46,550 nucleotides of DNA, from positions 1 to 46,550 of the forward strand of contig NZ_JAWHTC010000009.1 of assembly GCF_032586155.1 (NCBI RefSeq). The letters are read 5' to 3'. Positions 34,043-42,743 of the stretch are shown here, one piece after another (the first letter of the stretch is position 1; the number at the start of each line of letters is the position of its first letter). A model generated the notes under the pieces. It had not been told where the DNA came from. It worked only from the letters and a program-made list of their open reading frames with translations, and made no database searches. Position numbers and translations under genes: made by a program. The stretch comes from JAWHTC01 sp032586155 (GTDB taxonomy: Bacteria > Pseudomonadota > Alphaproteobacteria > Rhodobacterales > Rhodobacteraceae).

Positions 34043-34070
34043 TGTGATCACAAGTTTATATGTGATCACA
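34043..34070. repeat. Twin palindromes TGTGATCACA in a convergent intergenic region
   Basis: The 10-bp palindrome TGTGATCACA occurs twice, at 34043-34052 and 34061-34070, separated by AGTTTATA. The two can also pair with each other as a 10-bp stem with an 8-base loop. The region lies downstream of kpsT and downstream of the RTX gene, so it is between two 3' ends. No T-run follows, so it is not a standard terminator; the half-site TGTGA/TCACA recalls Crp-type sites without the usual spacer. Confidence 0.6.
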
Positions 34071-34119
34071 AATCCAGGCGTCGGACCTGCGCGCCGGGTT
34101 TTTCTCTCTGCGCCTCAGG

Positions 34120-37100
34120 TCACAGGAAGTCCGATTGTTCCAGATCGGTGATCCCCTCCAGCGTGATGATCATGTCGAGCCCACCCGCATCGATGACCCC
34201 GTCACCGTTCACGTCGACCCAGAGCTCGCCATCCGAGCCACGGATGACCAGCACGGCCTCTCCGGCCTGCCCGCTGAGCGCTGCCAGGGCCGCAATGTCA
34301 CCAGCAAACTCACCCAGATAGGAGGTGAAGCCAAAGACATCGAGCACATCGGTGCCGCGCTCGAAATCGGTCACGGTGTCGGTGCCGATCCGGTTGACAC
34401 CATCATCGATCGAGTCGCCATTGCCGAAGACGAAGGTATCGGCCCCGGTGCCGCCGGTCAGCACGTCGCCATCGCCGCCGCCATTGAGCGTGTCATTACC
34501 GCTGCCGCCATCAAGCGTGTCGTGCCCTTCATTGCCGCGCAGCGAGTCATTGCCCGCCCCGCCATTGAGCGTGTCGTTACCGCCCGCTCCGGTGAGCGTG
34601 TCATTGCCGCCCCCGGCGGTCAGCTGGTTGGCCGCCCCGTTGCCGGTGAGCTGGTCATCGCCGCCGCCGGTGATGACATTCTCGATGCCGGAGAGGCTGT
34701 CCAGGCCATGGCCGGTGTTCTGGGCGCCTGTGGTGCCGAGGTTCACGGTGGTATTGACCGGCCCGACATAGAGCGCGGTGTCGATGCCGCTGCCGCCGTT
34801 GAGCACATCGTTGCCGGCATCGCCGCGCAAGGTGTCATTGCCGGCCTCGCCATTCAGGGTGTCATTGCCGCCCGCCCCCGAGACGCTGTCATGCCCGCCC
34901 CCGGTGCTGATATGGTTTCCGACGCCACTGCCGGTGATTGTGTCATTGCCGCCGCCGGTGATGACATCCTCGATGCCCAGGAGCTGGTCGAGGCCATGGC
35001 CGGTGTTCTGGGCCCCGGTGGTGCCGAGGTTGACGGTGGTGTTGACCGGCCCGACATAGAGCGCGGTATCGATGCCGGTGCCGCCGTTGAGCACATCGTC
35101 TCCGGCATCGCCGCGCAGGGTGTCATTGCCGGGTCCGGCGGTGAGGGTGTCGTTGCCGCCGGCGCCCTGCAGCGTGTCACTGCCCGGTCCCGAGGTCAGC
35201 TGGTTGGCGGCACCATTGCCGGTGACCTGGTCGTTGCCGCCACCGGTGGTGACGTTCTCGATGCCCAGGAGCTGGTCCATGCCATGGCCGGTATTCTGGG
35301 CCGTGGTGGTGCCGAGGTTCACGGTGGTATTGACCGGTCCGACATAGAGCGCGGTATCGATGCCGCTGCCACCATTGAGCACATCGTCTCCGGCATCGCC
35401 ACGCAGGGTGTCGGTGCCGGGCCCGGCGGTGAGGGTGTCGTTGCCGCCGGCGCCCTGCAGCGTGTCACTGCCCGGTCCCGAGGTGAGCTGGTTGGCGGCG
35501 CCATTGCCGGTGAGTTGGTCATCGCCACCACCGGTGGTGACGTTCTCGATGCCCAGGAGTTGATCGAGGCCATGGCCGGTGTTCTGCGCCGTGGTGGTGC
35601 CGAGGTTCACGGTTGTGTTGACCGGTCCGACATAAAGGGCGGTGTCGATGCCGGTGCCGCCGTTGAGCGTGTCATCCCCGGCATCGCCGCGCAGGGTGTC
35701 ATTGCCGGCCTCGCCGCGCAACGAGTCATTGCCGCCTGCGCCCTGCAGCGTGTCGCTGCCCGGCCCGGCGGTGAGCTGGTTGGCGGCGCCATTGCCGGTG
35801 ATCTGATCATCGCCGCCGCCGGTGGTGACATTCTCGATGCTGATGAGCTGATCGAGGCCATGGCCGGTGTTCTGGGCCCCGGTGGTGCCGAGGTTCACGG
35901 TGGTGTTGACCGGTCCGACATAAAGCGCGGTGTCGATGCCGGTGCCGCCATTGAGCGTGTCGTTGCCGGCATCGCCGCGCAGGGTGTCGTCGCCGCCATC
36001 ACCCTGGAGCGAGTCGTTGTTGCCGGCGCCCTGCAGCGTGTCATTGCCGCCAAGGCCCAGGATCGTGTTGGGATTGCCGTCGCCCACCAGGTTGTCGGGG
36101 CCGGGGGTGCCGGTGATTGTGCCCGTGCCGTTCAGAAGCTCGGCGGCGGTGACGGTGCCGTCGGTGAACTCGAAATTCTCCACATTGCTGTAGGTGTCGG
36201 TGCCAAGCGCCGAGATCACCTGGATCTGGCCGCCGCCGAGGTCGGTGGCGGTGACGCTGGCGCGGGTCACGTCGAGCACGGCGGTGTCATTGCCCGCCCC
36301 GCCATCGACCGTGTCGTTGCCGCCATTGCCTTCCAGGCGGTTGCCCGCGCTGTTGCCGGTGATCTGGTCATGGCCGGAGCCGCCAATGGCATTTTCAATG
36401 ATGGTGCCGCGGGCGATGGCGAAATTGTTCTGGTACCCGGCGACATCCGACAGGGTTTCCGGGCGCAGGTCGATGCGCTGGCCCACGCTCACCGGGCTCA
36501 GGTCCAGCGTGTCGTTGCCGCCGCTGTCATGGATGGTCATCCCGATCGAGCCACCGGTATAAAGCGCAGGGTTGGCCGGGGCGCCGTCGAACATGATGGC
36601 GAACAGGTCGCCCAGCCAGCCCCCGACATTCGAATTCGCCCCCCAGGTGGTGTTGCCGGTATAGGCATTGGGCGTGCCATACATCCCATGCACCGCCACC
36701 AGGTCGGCGATCATCGGTGAGATCAGGTTGACATCGCTGCCCGACACGTTGGGATTCTCCACGGTCGAGAAATAACTCATGATCGTGGCCTGGGTGCTAT
36801 CGTTCAGGTAGAGATTGTCGATCCCGTAGGTGGCGCTTCCGTCATAGGGTCCGGCATGGCCCAGCCCCAGGGCGTGGCCGATCTCGTGCAGGTAGGTGAT
36901 GAAGGAATAGCTGTCGATCGTGGTGCCATAGGTGGCCAGCCAGCCGGTGCCGACATTGACGCTGGATTGCGAAATGATCCCGGTGAGCGGGTTGAACGAG
37001 GACGGCCCGGCAAAGGCGCCGCTCTGGTCGTCGTCAAAGACGATATGCGCCGAGGCCGAGCTGGTCCGCGTGAAGGTGATGCCAAGCGCATTTCCCCAGG

Positions 37101-37821
37101 TTTCCAGCGCCCATTCCGCCAGCTGCTGCCCTTCGGCGGTCAGCGCGTCGATATTGTAGGTCAGCGTGCCGCCAGCGGTGACCGCGAAATGCAGCGGCGC
37201 GGTCCGGCCCCAGTCGAACTCGGTCAGGTAGGTGGCGACCTCGTCGATGGTGAAGGTGTCATAGGATACCTGCAGCGTGTAGGTGCCGGTTGAGTCCACC
37301 CATACGGAGCCGCCATTCCCATCGGGGACATAGCCGCTAAAGCCGCCCACATTGATGTAATAGGTGCCGGTGGCCGTGGCGGTGAACTGGATCGCCGAAA
37401 AATAGTTTCCCGAAGAGACATCGTCATTGAAGGCAATCTCGTTGCCGGCGCTGTCATGCACCCTGAGCGTGGTGTCCGACAGTCCGACAGCCGATCCGCC
37501 GGTGCCCCAGACCCAGAACACATAGCTCTGTCCGGCCACCAGGTTGACGGCGACCCAGTCCTGGTCGGCGCCGCTGGAGATTGCGCCGTTGAACGTGTCG
37601 CCCACCGACACGGTATAGGTGGTGGCGGTGCTGGCGGCGGCATCGCCCGCCTCGGTATAGGTGGCCTGGGCATAGGTGACCTGTGTCGTGAGCGTTGCTT
37701 CGGCAACCGATGGGCTCAGCAGATCGCTGGCCGCGGCCAATGTTCCGGGAAGGGGAAATATGTCCAACCCACCTGCAAAACGGTCAATATTCATGTCACG
37801 ACTGGTACAGATCAGGCACAT
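34120..37821 (-). CDS. Secreted RTX metalloprotease (serralysin-like, M10) with PPC domain
   Basis: Predicted 1233 residues. A beta domain of the bacterial pre-peptidase type (residues ~70-190; GADQDWVAVNLVAGQSYVFW) precedes the metzincin catalytic domain with HEIGHALGLGH (312-322) and the Met-turn IMSY (347-350). From ~420 onward are RTX calcium-binding nonapeptides (GGxGNDTL types), including five 96-residue tandem units, and a serralysin-like C-terminal region (DTVTDFERGTDVLDV). There is no Sec signal; RTX proteins use type I secretion, whose genes are not in the window. ATG at 37819-37821 has AAGGA six bases upstream. Probable role: extracellular proteolysis or matrix remodelling. Confidence 0.93.
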   Translation of the reverse strand: MCLICTSRDMNIDRFAGGLDIFPLPGTLAAASDLLSPSVAEATLTTQVTYAQATYTEAGDAAASTATTYTVSVGDTFNGAISSGADQDWVAVNLVAGQSYVFWVWGTGGSAVGLSDTTLRVHDSAGNEIAFNDDVSSGNYFSAIQFTATATGTYYINVGGFSGYVPDGNGGSVWVDSTGTYTLQVSYDTFTIDEVATYLTEFDWGRTAPLHFAVTAGGTLTYNIDALTAEGQQLAEWALETWGNALGITFTRTSSASAHIVFDDDQSGAFAGPSSFNPLTGIISQSSVNVGTGWLATYGTTIDSYSFITYLHEIGHALGLGHAGPYDGSATYGIDNLYLNDSTQATIMSYFSTVENPNVSGSDVNLISPMIADLVAVHGMYGTPNAYTGNTTWGANSNVGGWLGDLFAIMFDGAPANPALYTGGSIGMTIHDSGGNDTLDLSPVSVGQRIDLRPETLSDVAGYQNNFAIARGTIIENAIGGSGHDQITGNSAGNRLEGNGGNDTVDGGAGNDTAVLDVTRASVTATDLGGGQIQVISALGTDTYSNVENFEFTDGTVTAAELLNGTGTITGTPGPDNLVGDGNPNTILGLGGNDTLQGAGNNDSLQGDGGDDTLRGDAGNDTLNGGTGIDTALYVGPVNTTVNLGTTGAQNTGHGLDQLISIENVTTGGGDDQITGNGAANQLTAGPGSDTLQGAGGNDSLRGEAGNDTLRGDAGDDTLNGGTGIDTALYVGPVNTTVNLGTTTAQNTGHGLDQLLGIENVTTGGGDDQLTGNGAANQLTSGPGSDTLQGAGGNDTLTAGPGTDTLRGDAGDDVLNGGSGIDTALYVGPVNTTVNLGTTTAQNTGHGMDQLLGIENVTTGGGNDQVTGNGAANQLTSGPGSDTLQGAGGNDTLTAGPGNDTLRGDAGDDVLNGGTGIDTALYVGPVNTTVNLGTTGAQNTGHGLDQLLGIEDVITGGGNDTITGSGVGNHISTGGGHDSVSGAGGNDTLNGEAGNDTLRGDAGNDVLNGGSGIDTALYVGPVNTTVNLGTTGAQNTGHGLDSLSGIENVITGGGDDQLTGNGAANQLTAGGGNDTLTGAGGNDTLNGGAGNDSLRGNEGHDTLDGGSGNDTLNGGGDGDVLTGGTGADTFVFGNGDSIDDGVNRIGTDTVTDFERGTDVLDVFGFTSYLGEFAGDIAALAALSGQAGEAVLVIRGSDGELWVDVNGDGVIDAGGLDMIITLEGITDLEQSDFL
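34506..35945 (-). repeat. Five tandem 288-bp repeats in the RTX gene
   Basis: The anchor encoding YVGPVNTTVNLGTT recurs with exactly 288-base spacing: its GACATA on the plus strand is at 34765, 35053, 35341, 35629 and 35917. Each unit is 96 residues, a beta segment (VGPVNTTVNLGTT.AQNTGHG) followed by calcium-binding GGxGxD repeats. Units are nearly identical at the DNA level, which suggests recent duplication or ongoing recombination. Boundaries are set by period and could be shifted. Confidence 0.85.
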
Positions 37822-38093
37822 ATCGGGTCCTTTTCAATCGGTTGGTCGGGGTGTTCCGCCATGGTTGTGCAATGCCTTGGGCGTTCCGGAAAAACGTGAA
37901 TCGGCCATTCCCGCGTAACGCTTTCATACGGGCCATACAAGATGACCTTGAGCCCCGCCCTGATATGCGCGGGATATGGCAATAATCGGGCAGCGGAGGA
38001 TTGCCACCCCGGCAGGGTGGGATGATTGCCATTGTCGCGATGCCATGGGAAAAGCGGTGGCAGAAATGGTGTGGTGAGACAGGCAGAGGACGG
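37822..38093. promoter_or_regulatory. Divergent promoter region between the RTX gene and glf
   Basis: These 272 bases separate the RTX start from the preferred glf start. AAGGA for the RTX gene and GAGGA (38086-38090) for glf are visible. I see no convincing promoter hexamers or operators. In-frame TTG/ATG codons at 38001, 38022 and 38040 could extend glf upstream. Confidence 0.35.
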
Positions 38094-39236
38094 GTGCCCT
38101 TGGATATTCTTCTTGTCGGGGCGGGCCTGAGCGGGGCGGTGATTGCCCGGGTGCTGGCCGAGGCCGGGCACCGTGCCACGGTGATCGACGCGCGGCCCCA
38201 TGTCGGCGGCAACTGCCATACCGAGCGTGACGGCGACACCGGGGTCATGGTGCATGTCTACGGGCCGCATATCTTTCACACCGATGACGAAGGGGTCTGG
38301 GATTACGTCAACCGCTTTGCCCGGTTCCGGCCCTATCGCAACCGGGTCAAGACCACGTCGCAGGGCCAAGTCTATTCCCTGCCGATCAACCTGCACACCA
38401 TCAACCAGTTCTATGGGCGCACCCTGCGCCCGGACGAGGCCCGTGCCTTCATCGAGGCCCAGGCCGACCGCAGCATCAGCGATCCGCAGACATTCGAGGA
38501 ACAGGCGCTGCGCTTTGTCGGCCCCGACCTCTACGAGGCCTTCTTCAAGGGTTACACGATCAAGCAATGGGGGCTGCACCCGTCCGAGCTTCCGGCCGCG
38601 ATCCTCAAGCGTCTGCCGGTGCGCTTCAACTATGACGACAACTATTTCTTTCACCGGTTTCAGGGCATGCCCGAGGAGGGCTATACCGCGATGATCGAAG
38701 GCATCCTCGATCACCCCGGCATCACCGTGGACCTGAACCGCAGCTTCACCCGCGATCAGGCCGCAGGGTTTGATCACATATTCTATTCCGGCCCCTTGGA
38801 CGGGTATTTCGATTATGAGCTGGGGCGGCTGGGCTATCGCACGCTCGATTTCGAACGCTTCACCTATGATGGCGATTACCAGGGCTGTGCGGTGATGAAT
38901 TACGGCGAGGAAGAGGTGCCTTATACCCGTATCACCGAGCACAAGCATTTCAGCCCCTGGGAAGAGCATGACGGCTCGGTCTGCTATCGTGAGTTCTCGC
39001 GCGCCTGCGATGAGGGCGACATTCCCTATTACCCGATCCGTCAGGTCCGCGAAAAGGCGCTGCTGTCCGATTACGTGGCCCGGGCCGAGACCGAAAGCGG
39101 CGTGACTTTCGTGGGGCGGCTGGGCACCTATCGCTATCTCGACATGGATGTGACCATCCGCGAGGCGCTGGATGCCGGGCAGATGTTTCTTGCAAAGGGC
39201 GGTGACATGCCGGTGTTCGCCGTGCCGCCGCTATGA
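38094..39236 (+). CDS. glf: UDP-galactopyranose mutase
   Basis: Predicted 380 residues, normal Glf size. It interconverts UDP-galactopyranose and UDP-galactofuranose using reduced FAD. DILLVGAGLSGAVIARVLAE is the FAD dinucleotide motif, RPHVGGNCHTERD and YGPHIFHTDDEGVWDYVNRF the conserved active-site and flavin-contact blocks, LPINLHTINQFYG and KGYTIKQWG typical of the family. GTG at 38094 (GAGGA just upstream) places the first strand at the usual position; TTG 38100 is also possible. It supplies the donor for the GlfT2-like enzyme at 2975 and perhaps the GT2 at 30130. Confidence 0.96.
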   Translation: MPLDILLVGAGLSGAVIARVLAEAGHRATVIDARPHVGGNCHTERDGDTGVMVHVYGPHIFHTDDEGVWDYVNRFARFRPYRNRVKTTSQGQVYSLPINLHTINQFYGRTLRPDEARAFIEAQADRSISDPQTFEEQALRFVGPDLYEAFFKGYTIKQWGLHPSELPAAILKRLPVRFNYDDNYFFHRFQGMPEEGYTAMIEGILDHPGITVDLNRSFTRDQAAGFDHIFYSGPLDGYFDYELGRLGYRTLDFERFTYDGDYQGCAVMNYGEEEVPYTRITEHKHFSPWEEHDGSVCYREFSRACDEGDIPYYPIRQVREKALLSDYVARAETESGVTFVGRLGTYRYLDMDVTIREALDAGQMFLAKGGDMPVFAVPPL

Positions 39237-39249
39237 TGGGTTTGATGTG

Positions 39250-39627
39250 ATGCGGCATATGCTGATCGGTGCACTGTTTGTCCTGTCGCTGGTTGCCTTG
39301 TCACCGGGGGCAGGGATGAAAGGAAATGCCATGGCCAAATCTTCCGACCTGGATGTCACCTGCAAACCGGCCCATGCCAAGGTCCGGCTGCCCGATACGC
39401 TGTGTCCGCTGTTTCAGGCGCGCCTCAGGGCGTTGCGGCCGGGATGGGCCGGGGGCGATCTGACGCTGGTCGTGGGCGATGCCACGGCCCGCAGCTTCAT
39501 GGCCCATATCGAGGCGCCGGGCTGGCAGGGCGATCCGCGCGCCGCCATGCTGTCGGGCGGACAGCTGAGCGAAGATCAGATCATCCGGATCCTGGACGAG
39601 CTGATCGCAGGCCTGCCCGGCAACTGA
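39250..39627 (+). CDS. Small secreted hypothetical protein
   Basis: Predicted 125 residues. MRHMLIGALFVLSLVALSPG at the N-terminus is a signal peptide-like hydrophobic stretch, cleaved perhaps after GNAMA. The mature part has two Cys (DVTCKPAHAKV, PDTLCPLFQARL), which may form a disulfide, and ends in a helical LSEDQIIRILDELIAGLPG. I do not recognise a family. It starts 13 bases after glf and may share its transcript. The start is uncertain as no ribosome site stands out. Confidence 0.6.
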   Translation: MRHMLIGALFVLSLVALSPGAGMKGNAMAKSSDLDVTCKPAHAKVRLPDTLCPLFQARLRALRPGWAGGDLTLVVGDATARSFMAHIEAPGWQGDPRAAMLSGGQLSEDQIIRILDELIAGLPGN

Positions 39628-39869
39628 TCCGGATTCCGGGTGTAGCCAGCCTGGGGGCCTGCCGGTGCCGCTCCCCAAAACGCATATTAAATCCTTGTTT
39701 TGTGATGGGCTTGGGGGCATCCTGCCTGCGAAGCGTTTTTGTAACTATTATTTTTTCAGGCCCCGGATCCGGGCACGCCAGGGATGGTTTCATCAGTATT
39801 TAACGAACGCTTTTTCCGGGGTTTCCGACGAGGGGTCGGACACGAGATTTCAAGAAAGGATATTGTAAG

Positions 39870-40487
39870 GTGAGACATTTCTTGACGATGAAAGTCAAAA
39901 CCGCCGCACTGGCGCTGTCGGCCTGCCTGCCGGCCGCCGTGGCCCAGGCGGATGCCGACCCGATGCTGGGGGATTTGATGCCGGTGGGCTTCAATTTCTG
40001 TCCCCGCGGCTGGGCGGCGGCCGACGGGCAGCTCCTGCCGATCAGCTCGAACCAGTCGCTCTATTCGCTGCTGGGCACCATGTATGGCGGTGACGGGCGC
40101 ACCAGTTTTGCCCTGCCGGATCTGCGCGGCCGGATGCCGGTCCACAATGGCACCGCCAGCTTCGGCAGCTATACCCAGGGCCAGCGTGGCGGGGCCACCA
40201 CGGCGACGATGACGATCCAGACGATGCCGGCGCACAGCCACCTGGTGAACGCCACCAACGCCCAGGGCGACAAGCTGGGGCCGGGCGGCGATTACCTGGC
40301 CGATCCCAACACCAATGATCCCAATACCGAGCTGCATATCTACCACGACGGTGGCGTCGGACAGCAGATCATGAATGCCGCGATGATTTCCAACACCGGC
40401 GGCAGCCAGACCTTTGGGGTTCAGGATCCGTTTCTGGCCGTGAACTGGTGCATCGCCCTTCAGGGCATTTTCCCGTCGCGCAACTGA
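39870..40487 (+). CDS. Secreted phage tail-collar domain protein (tandem copy 1)
   Basis: Predicted 205 residues. A signal peptide (AALALSACLPAAVAQA) is followed by a tail-collar (MdpB/microcystin-dependent-like) domain: FNFCPRGWAAADGQLLPISS, NQSLYSLLGTMYGGDG, FALPDLRGRMPVH. The C-terminal part has NATNAQGDKLGPGGDYLADP and ends AVNWCIALQGIFPSRN. The domain is known from tail-fibre collars; secreted bacterial forms exist and their function is unclear, possibly adhesion or sugar binding. GTG start with AAAGGA about ten bases upstream. 30 bases precede copy 2. Confidence 0.85.
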   Translation: MRHFLTMKVKTAALALSACLPAAVAQADADPMLGDLMPVGFNFCPRGWAAADGQLLPISSNQSLYSLLGTMYGGDGRTSFALPDLRGRMPVHNGTASFGSYTQGQRGGATTATMTIQTMPAHSHLVNATNAQGDKLGPGGDYLADPNTNDPNTELHIYHDGGVGQQIMNAAMISNTGGSQTFGVQDPFLAVNWCIALQGIFPSRN

Positions 40488-40517
40488 TCGCCCCCTCGGT
40501 TTGAAGGAACAGACAAG

Positions 40518-41138
40518 ATGAAATTTGGACGACATACTTTGAAATCTGCGGCTGTGCTTGCGATTGCAGGCTTGGCTGCGGCAACCGCACCCGCCAAGGC
40601 CGGCCCGCTGATCGGCGAGGTCCGCGCCTTTGGCGAAAACTTCTGCCCCCGCGGCTGGGCCCGGGCGGATGGCCAGTTGCTGGCGATCTCGTCGAACACC
40701 GCGCTGTTTTCGATTATCGGCACCATGTATGGCGGCGACGGCCGCACCACGATGGGGTTGCCCAACCTGATCGGGCGCGTGCCGCAATCGCAGGGCACCG
40801 GTCCGGGACTGGCCCATGTGAGCATGGGCCAGCAGGGCGGGGCGCCGACCCGCACGCTGAGCGTGGCGCAGATGCCCGCGCATAACCATATCGTGAACGC
40901 CACCAACGCCCAGGGCAACAAGCTCGGGCCGGGCGGCGATCTTCTGGCCGATCCCAACACCAACGATCCCAACACCGAGGTTCATATCTACAAGGATGGC
41001 AGCGCCACCCCGAACCAGGTGATGGATCCGGGCATGATCGGATCGACCGGCGGCTCGCAACCCATTGCTGTCCAAAGCCCCTACCTGGTGTTGAACTGGT
41101 GCATCGCCACGACCGGCACTTTCCCGTCGCGCAATTGA
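40518..41138 (+). CDS. Secreted phage tail-collar domain protein (tandem copy 2)
   Basis: Predicted 206 residues. The signal peptide (SAAVLAIAGLAAATAPAKA) is followed by IGEVRAFGENFCPRGWARAD, TALFSIIGTMYGGDG, LPNLIGRVPQ, NATNAQGNKLGPGGDLLADP and the end LNWCIATTGTFPSRN. It is a paralogue of copies 1 and 3 in the same order of blocks. The conserved Cys in NFCPRGW and in NWCI probably pair in the periplasm or outside. AAGGAAC lies upstream of the ATG. Probably one transcript with its neighbours. Confidence 0.86.
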   Translation: MKFGRHTLKSAAVLAIAGLAAATAPAKAGPLIGEVRAFGENFCPRGWARADGQLLAISSNTALFSIIGTMYGGDGRTTMGLPNLIGRVPQSQGTGPGLAHVSMGQQGGAPTRTLSVAQMPAHNHIVNATNAQGNKLGPGGDLLADPNTNDPNTEVHIYKDGSATPNQVMDPGMIGSTGGSQPIAVQSPYLVLNWCIATTGTFPSRN

Positions 41139-41158
41139 TTTGCAGAAGGAATAGATCA

Positions 41159-41776
41159 TTGAAAAACGCTTTGAAAACAACCGCTGCAATCTCGGCGCTC
41201 TGCCTGTCCGGGGCCATGGCGCCCTCGGGGGCCACCGCTGGCGATCAGCCTTATGTCGGTGAAATGATGGTGTTTGCCGGCAATTTCTGTCCGCGCGACT
41301 GGGCCGCCGCCGGGGGTCAGCTGCTGGCGATCAGCTCGAACCAGGCGCTTTTCTCGCTTCTGGGAACATACTATGGCGGCGACGGGCGCACCACCTTCGG
41401 CCTGCCCGACCTGCGCGGCCGCGCCCCGATTCATTACGGTCGCGGGGCCGGGCTTCCGGCCTACGTGATCGGAGAACGGGGCGGGGTTGAAGCCGTGACC
41501 CTGACCACCAACAACCTGGCCTCGCATAACCACCAGGTGCATGCGACCAATGCCCAGGGCAACAAGCTGGGGCCGGGGACCGACCTTCTGGCCGATCCCA
41601 ACACGGGCGACCCCAATACCGAGGTTCAGATCTACAGCGACAAGCCCGCCAATGTGACGATGAGCCCGAACATGATTCAGAACACGGGCAGTAGCGTGGC
41701 CACCAATGTCGAAAGCCCGTATCTCGGCCTGCAGATCTGTATCGCGCTTTATGGGATCTACCCGTCACGCAACTGA
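41159..41776 (+). CDS. Secreted phage tail-collar domain protein (tandem copy 3)
   Basis: Predicted 205 residues. The start is a TTG at 41159 with AGGA eight bases upstream; a longer frame begins inside copy 2 and lacks a ribosome site. After a signal peptide (TTAAISALCLSGAMAPSGATA) come VFAGNFCPRDWAAAGGQLLA, QALFSLLGTYYGGDG, LPDLRGRAPIHYG, ATNAQGNKLGPGTDLLADP and LQICIALYGIYPSRN. The middle segment differs most among the copies, which would suit a variable ligand-binding face. Confidence 0.85.
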   Translation: MKNALKTTAAISALCLSGAMAPSGATAGDQPYVGEMMVFAGNFCPRDWAAAGGQLLAISSNQALFSLLGTYYGGDGRTTFGLPDLRGRAPIHYGRGAGLPAYVIGERGGVEAVTLTTNNLASHNHQVHATNAQGNKLGPGTDLLADPNTGDPNTEVQIYSDKPANVTMSPNMIQNTGSSVATNVESPYLGLQICIALYGIYPSRN

Positions 41777-41793
41777 TCCAGACCAGATCAAAG

Positions 41794-41821
41794 CGCATTC
41801 CCGGCGTCAGCCGGGGATGCG
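41794..41821. terminator. Strong hairpin between convergent genes, probable terminator
   Basis: A 12-bp stem (41794-41805 with 41810-41821, one G-T pair) with a GTCA loop lies 17 bases after copy 3. No T-run follows on the plus strand, so it is not a canonical Rho-independent terminator. Its position after a gene trio and before the convergent kdsA 3' end makes a terminator or transcript-stabilising role likely. Confidence 0.5.
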
Positions 41822-41912
41822 TCTGCTGCGCCGGTTCAGGCTCAAAAATTATGCCGCATAATAGTTGTTATGTTAACTAAATTTCGACCCTGTTTCTCAG
41901 CAAACCCGCTTT

Positions 41913-42743
41913 TCACCCACGCTTGCGCAGATTATCGAACGCCCTGAGCTCGGCAATCAGTGCGCCCATCTGATCCACGGGGATCATGTTGGGCCCGTCA
42001 CAGGGCGCATTGTCCGGGTCCTGGTGGGTCTCGATGAACAATCCCGCCACCCCCACGGCCACTGCCGCCCGCGCCAGCGCGGCGACGAATTTGCGCTCAC
42101 CGCCGGAGGAATTGCCGCGCCCGCCGGGCTGCTGCACCGAATGGGTGGCGTCAAAGATCACCGGGTAGCCGGTCTCGGCCATGGTCGGCAATCCGCGGAA
42201 ATCATTGACCAGGGTGTTATAGCCAAAGGATGTGCCGCGCTCGCAGAGCATGATCCGCTCGTTGCCGGTGCTCGCCACCTTCTCGGCCACGTTCCACATC
42301 TCCCAGGGGGCCAGGAACTGACCCTTCTTGATGTTGATCACCCGCCCCGTGTTACCTGCCGCCAGCAACAGGTCTGTCTGGCGGGACAGAAACGCCGGGA
42401 TCTGGATCACGTCCACCACCTCTCCGGCGGCGGCACAATGCGAGGTCTCGTGCACATCCGTAATGATCGGGCAGCCAAAGGTCTCGCGCACCTCGTCGAG
42501 AATACGCAGCCCCTCTTCCATGCCAATCCCACGGGACGAGCCCAGCGACGAGCGATTGGCCTTGTCATAGGAGGATTTGAACACGAACCGCGTCCCCGTC
42601 TCGGCGCAGGCCTCGGCAATCTTCTCACCCATCATCAGCGCATGGTCGCGACTCTCCAATTGACACGGTCCGACAATCAGGAAGATCGGCTGGTCGTTAC
42701 CGACGGTGATGTCACCGATCTGAAAAACCTTTGCCTCGCTCAT
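41913..42743 (-). CDS. kdsA: 3-deoxy-D-manno-octulosonate 8-phosphate synthase
   Basis: Predicted 276 residues, normal KdsA length. It condenses arabinose-5-P and PEP to Kdo-8-P. FLIVGPCQLESRDHALMMGE is the PEP/A5P site, FVFKSSYDKANRSS(L) and SSRGIGMEEGLRILDEV are family signatures, with PIITDVHE, IQIPAFLSRQTDLL, INIKKGQFLAPWEM and DATHSVQQPGG. ATG 42741-42743 overlaps the kdsB stop (ATGA). Likely serves a capsule-type Kdo linker in addition to, or as a copy of, the chromosomal LPS pathway. Confidence 0.97.
   Translation of the reverse strand: MSEAKVFQIGDITVGNDQPIFLIVGPCQLESRDHALMMGEKIAEACAETGTRFVFKSSYDKANRSSLGSSRGIGMEEGLRILDEVRETFGCPIITDVHETSHCAAAGEVVDVIQIPAFLSRQTDLLLAAGNTGRVINIKKGQFLAPWEMWNVAEKVASTGNERIMLCERGTSFGYNTLVNDFRGLPTMAETGYPVIFDATHSVQQPGGRGNSSGGERKFVAALARAAVAVGVAGLFIETHQDPDNAPCDGPNMIPVDQMGALIAELRAFDNLRKRG

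Noticed and set aside
34043..34070. Crp/FNR promoter site
   Set aside because: The palindromes lie between two gene ends and lack the spacer of Crp (N6) or FNR (N4) sites, so no promoter role is claimed.
34135..36720. 861-codon open frame on the plus strand opposite the RTX gene
   Set aside because: It is the complement of the repeat-rich RTX coding sequence; its product is a low-complexity Gly/Ala/Val repeat with no domain, and the minus-strand frame has the metalloprotease motifs.
39628..39869. Palindrome CCCGGATCCGGG near 39765 as a terminator
   Set aside because: No T-run follows it on either strand, so the evidence is too weak to call it.
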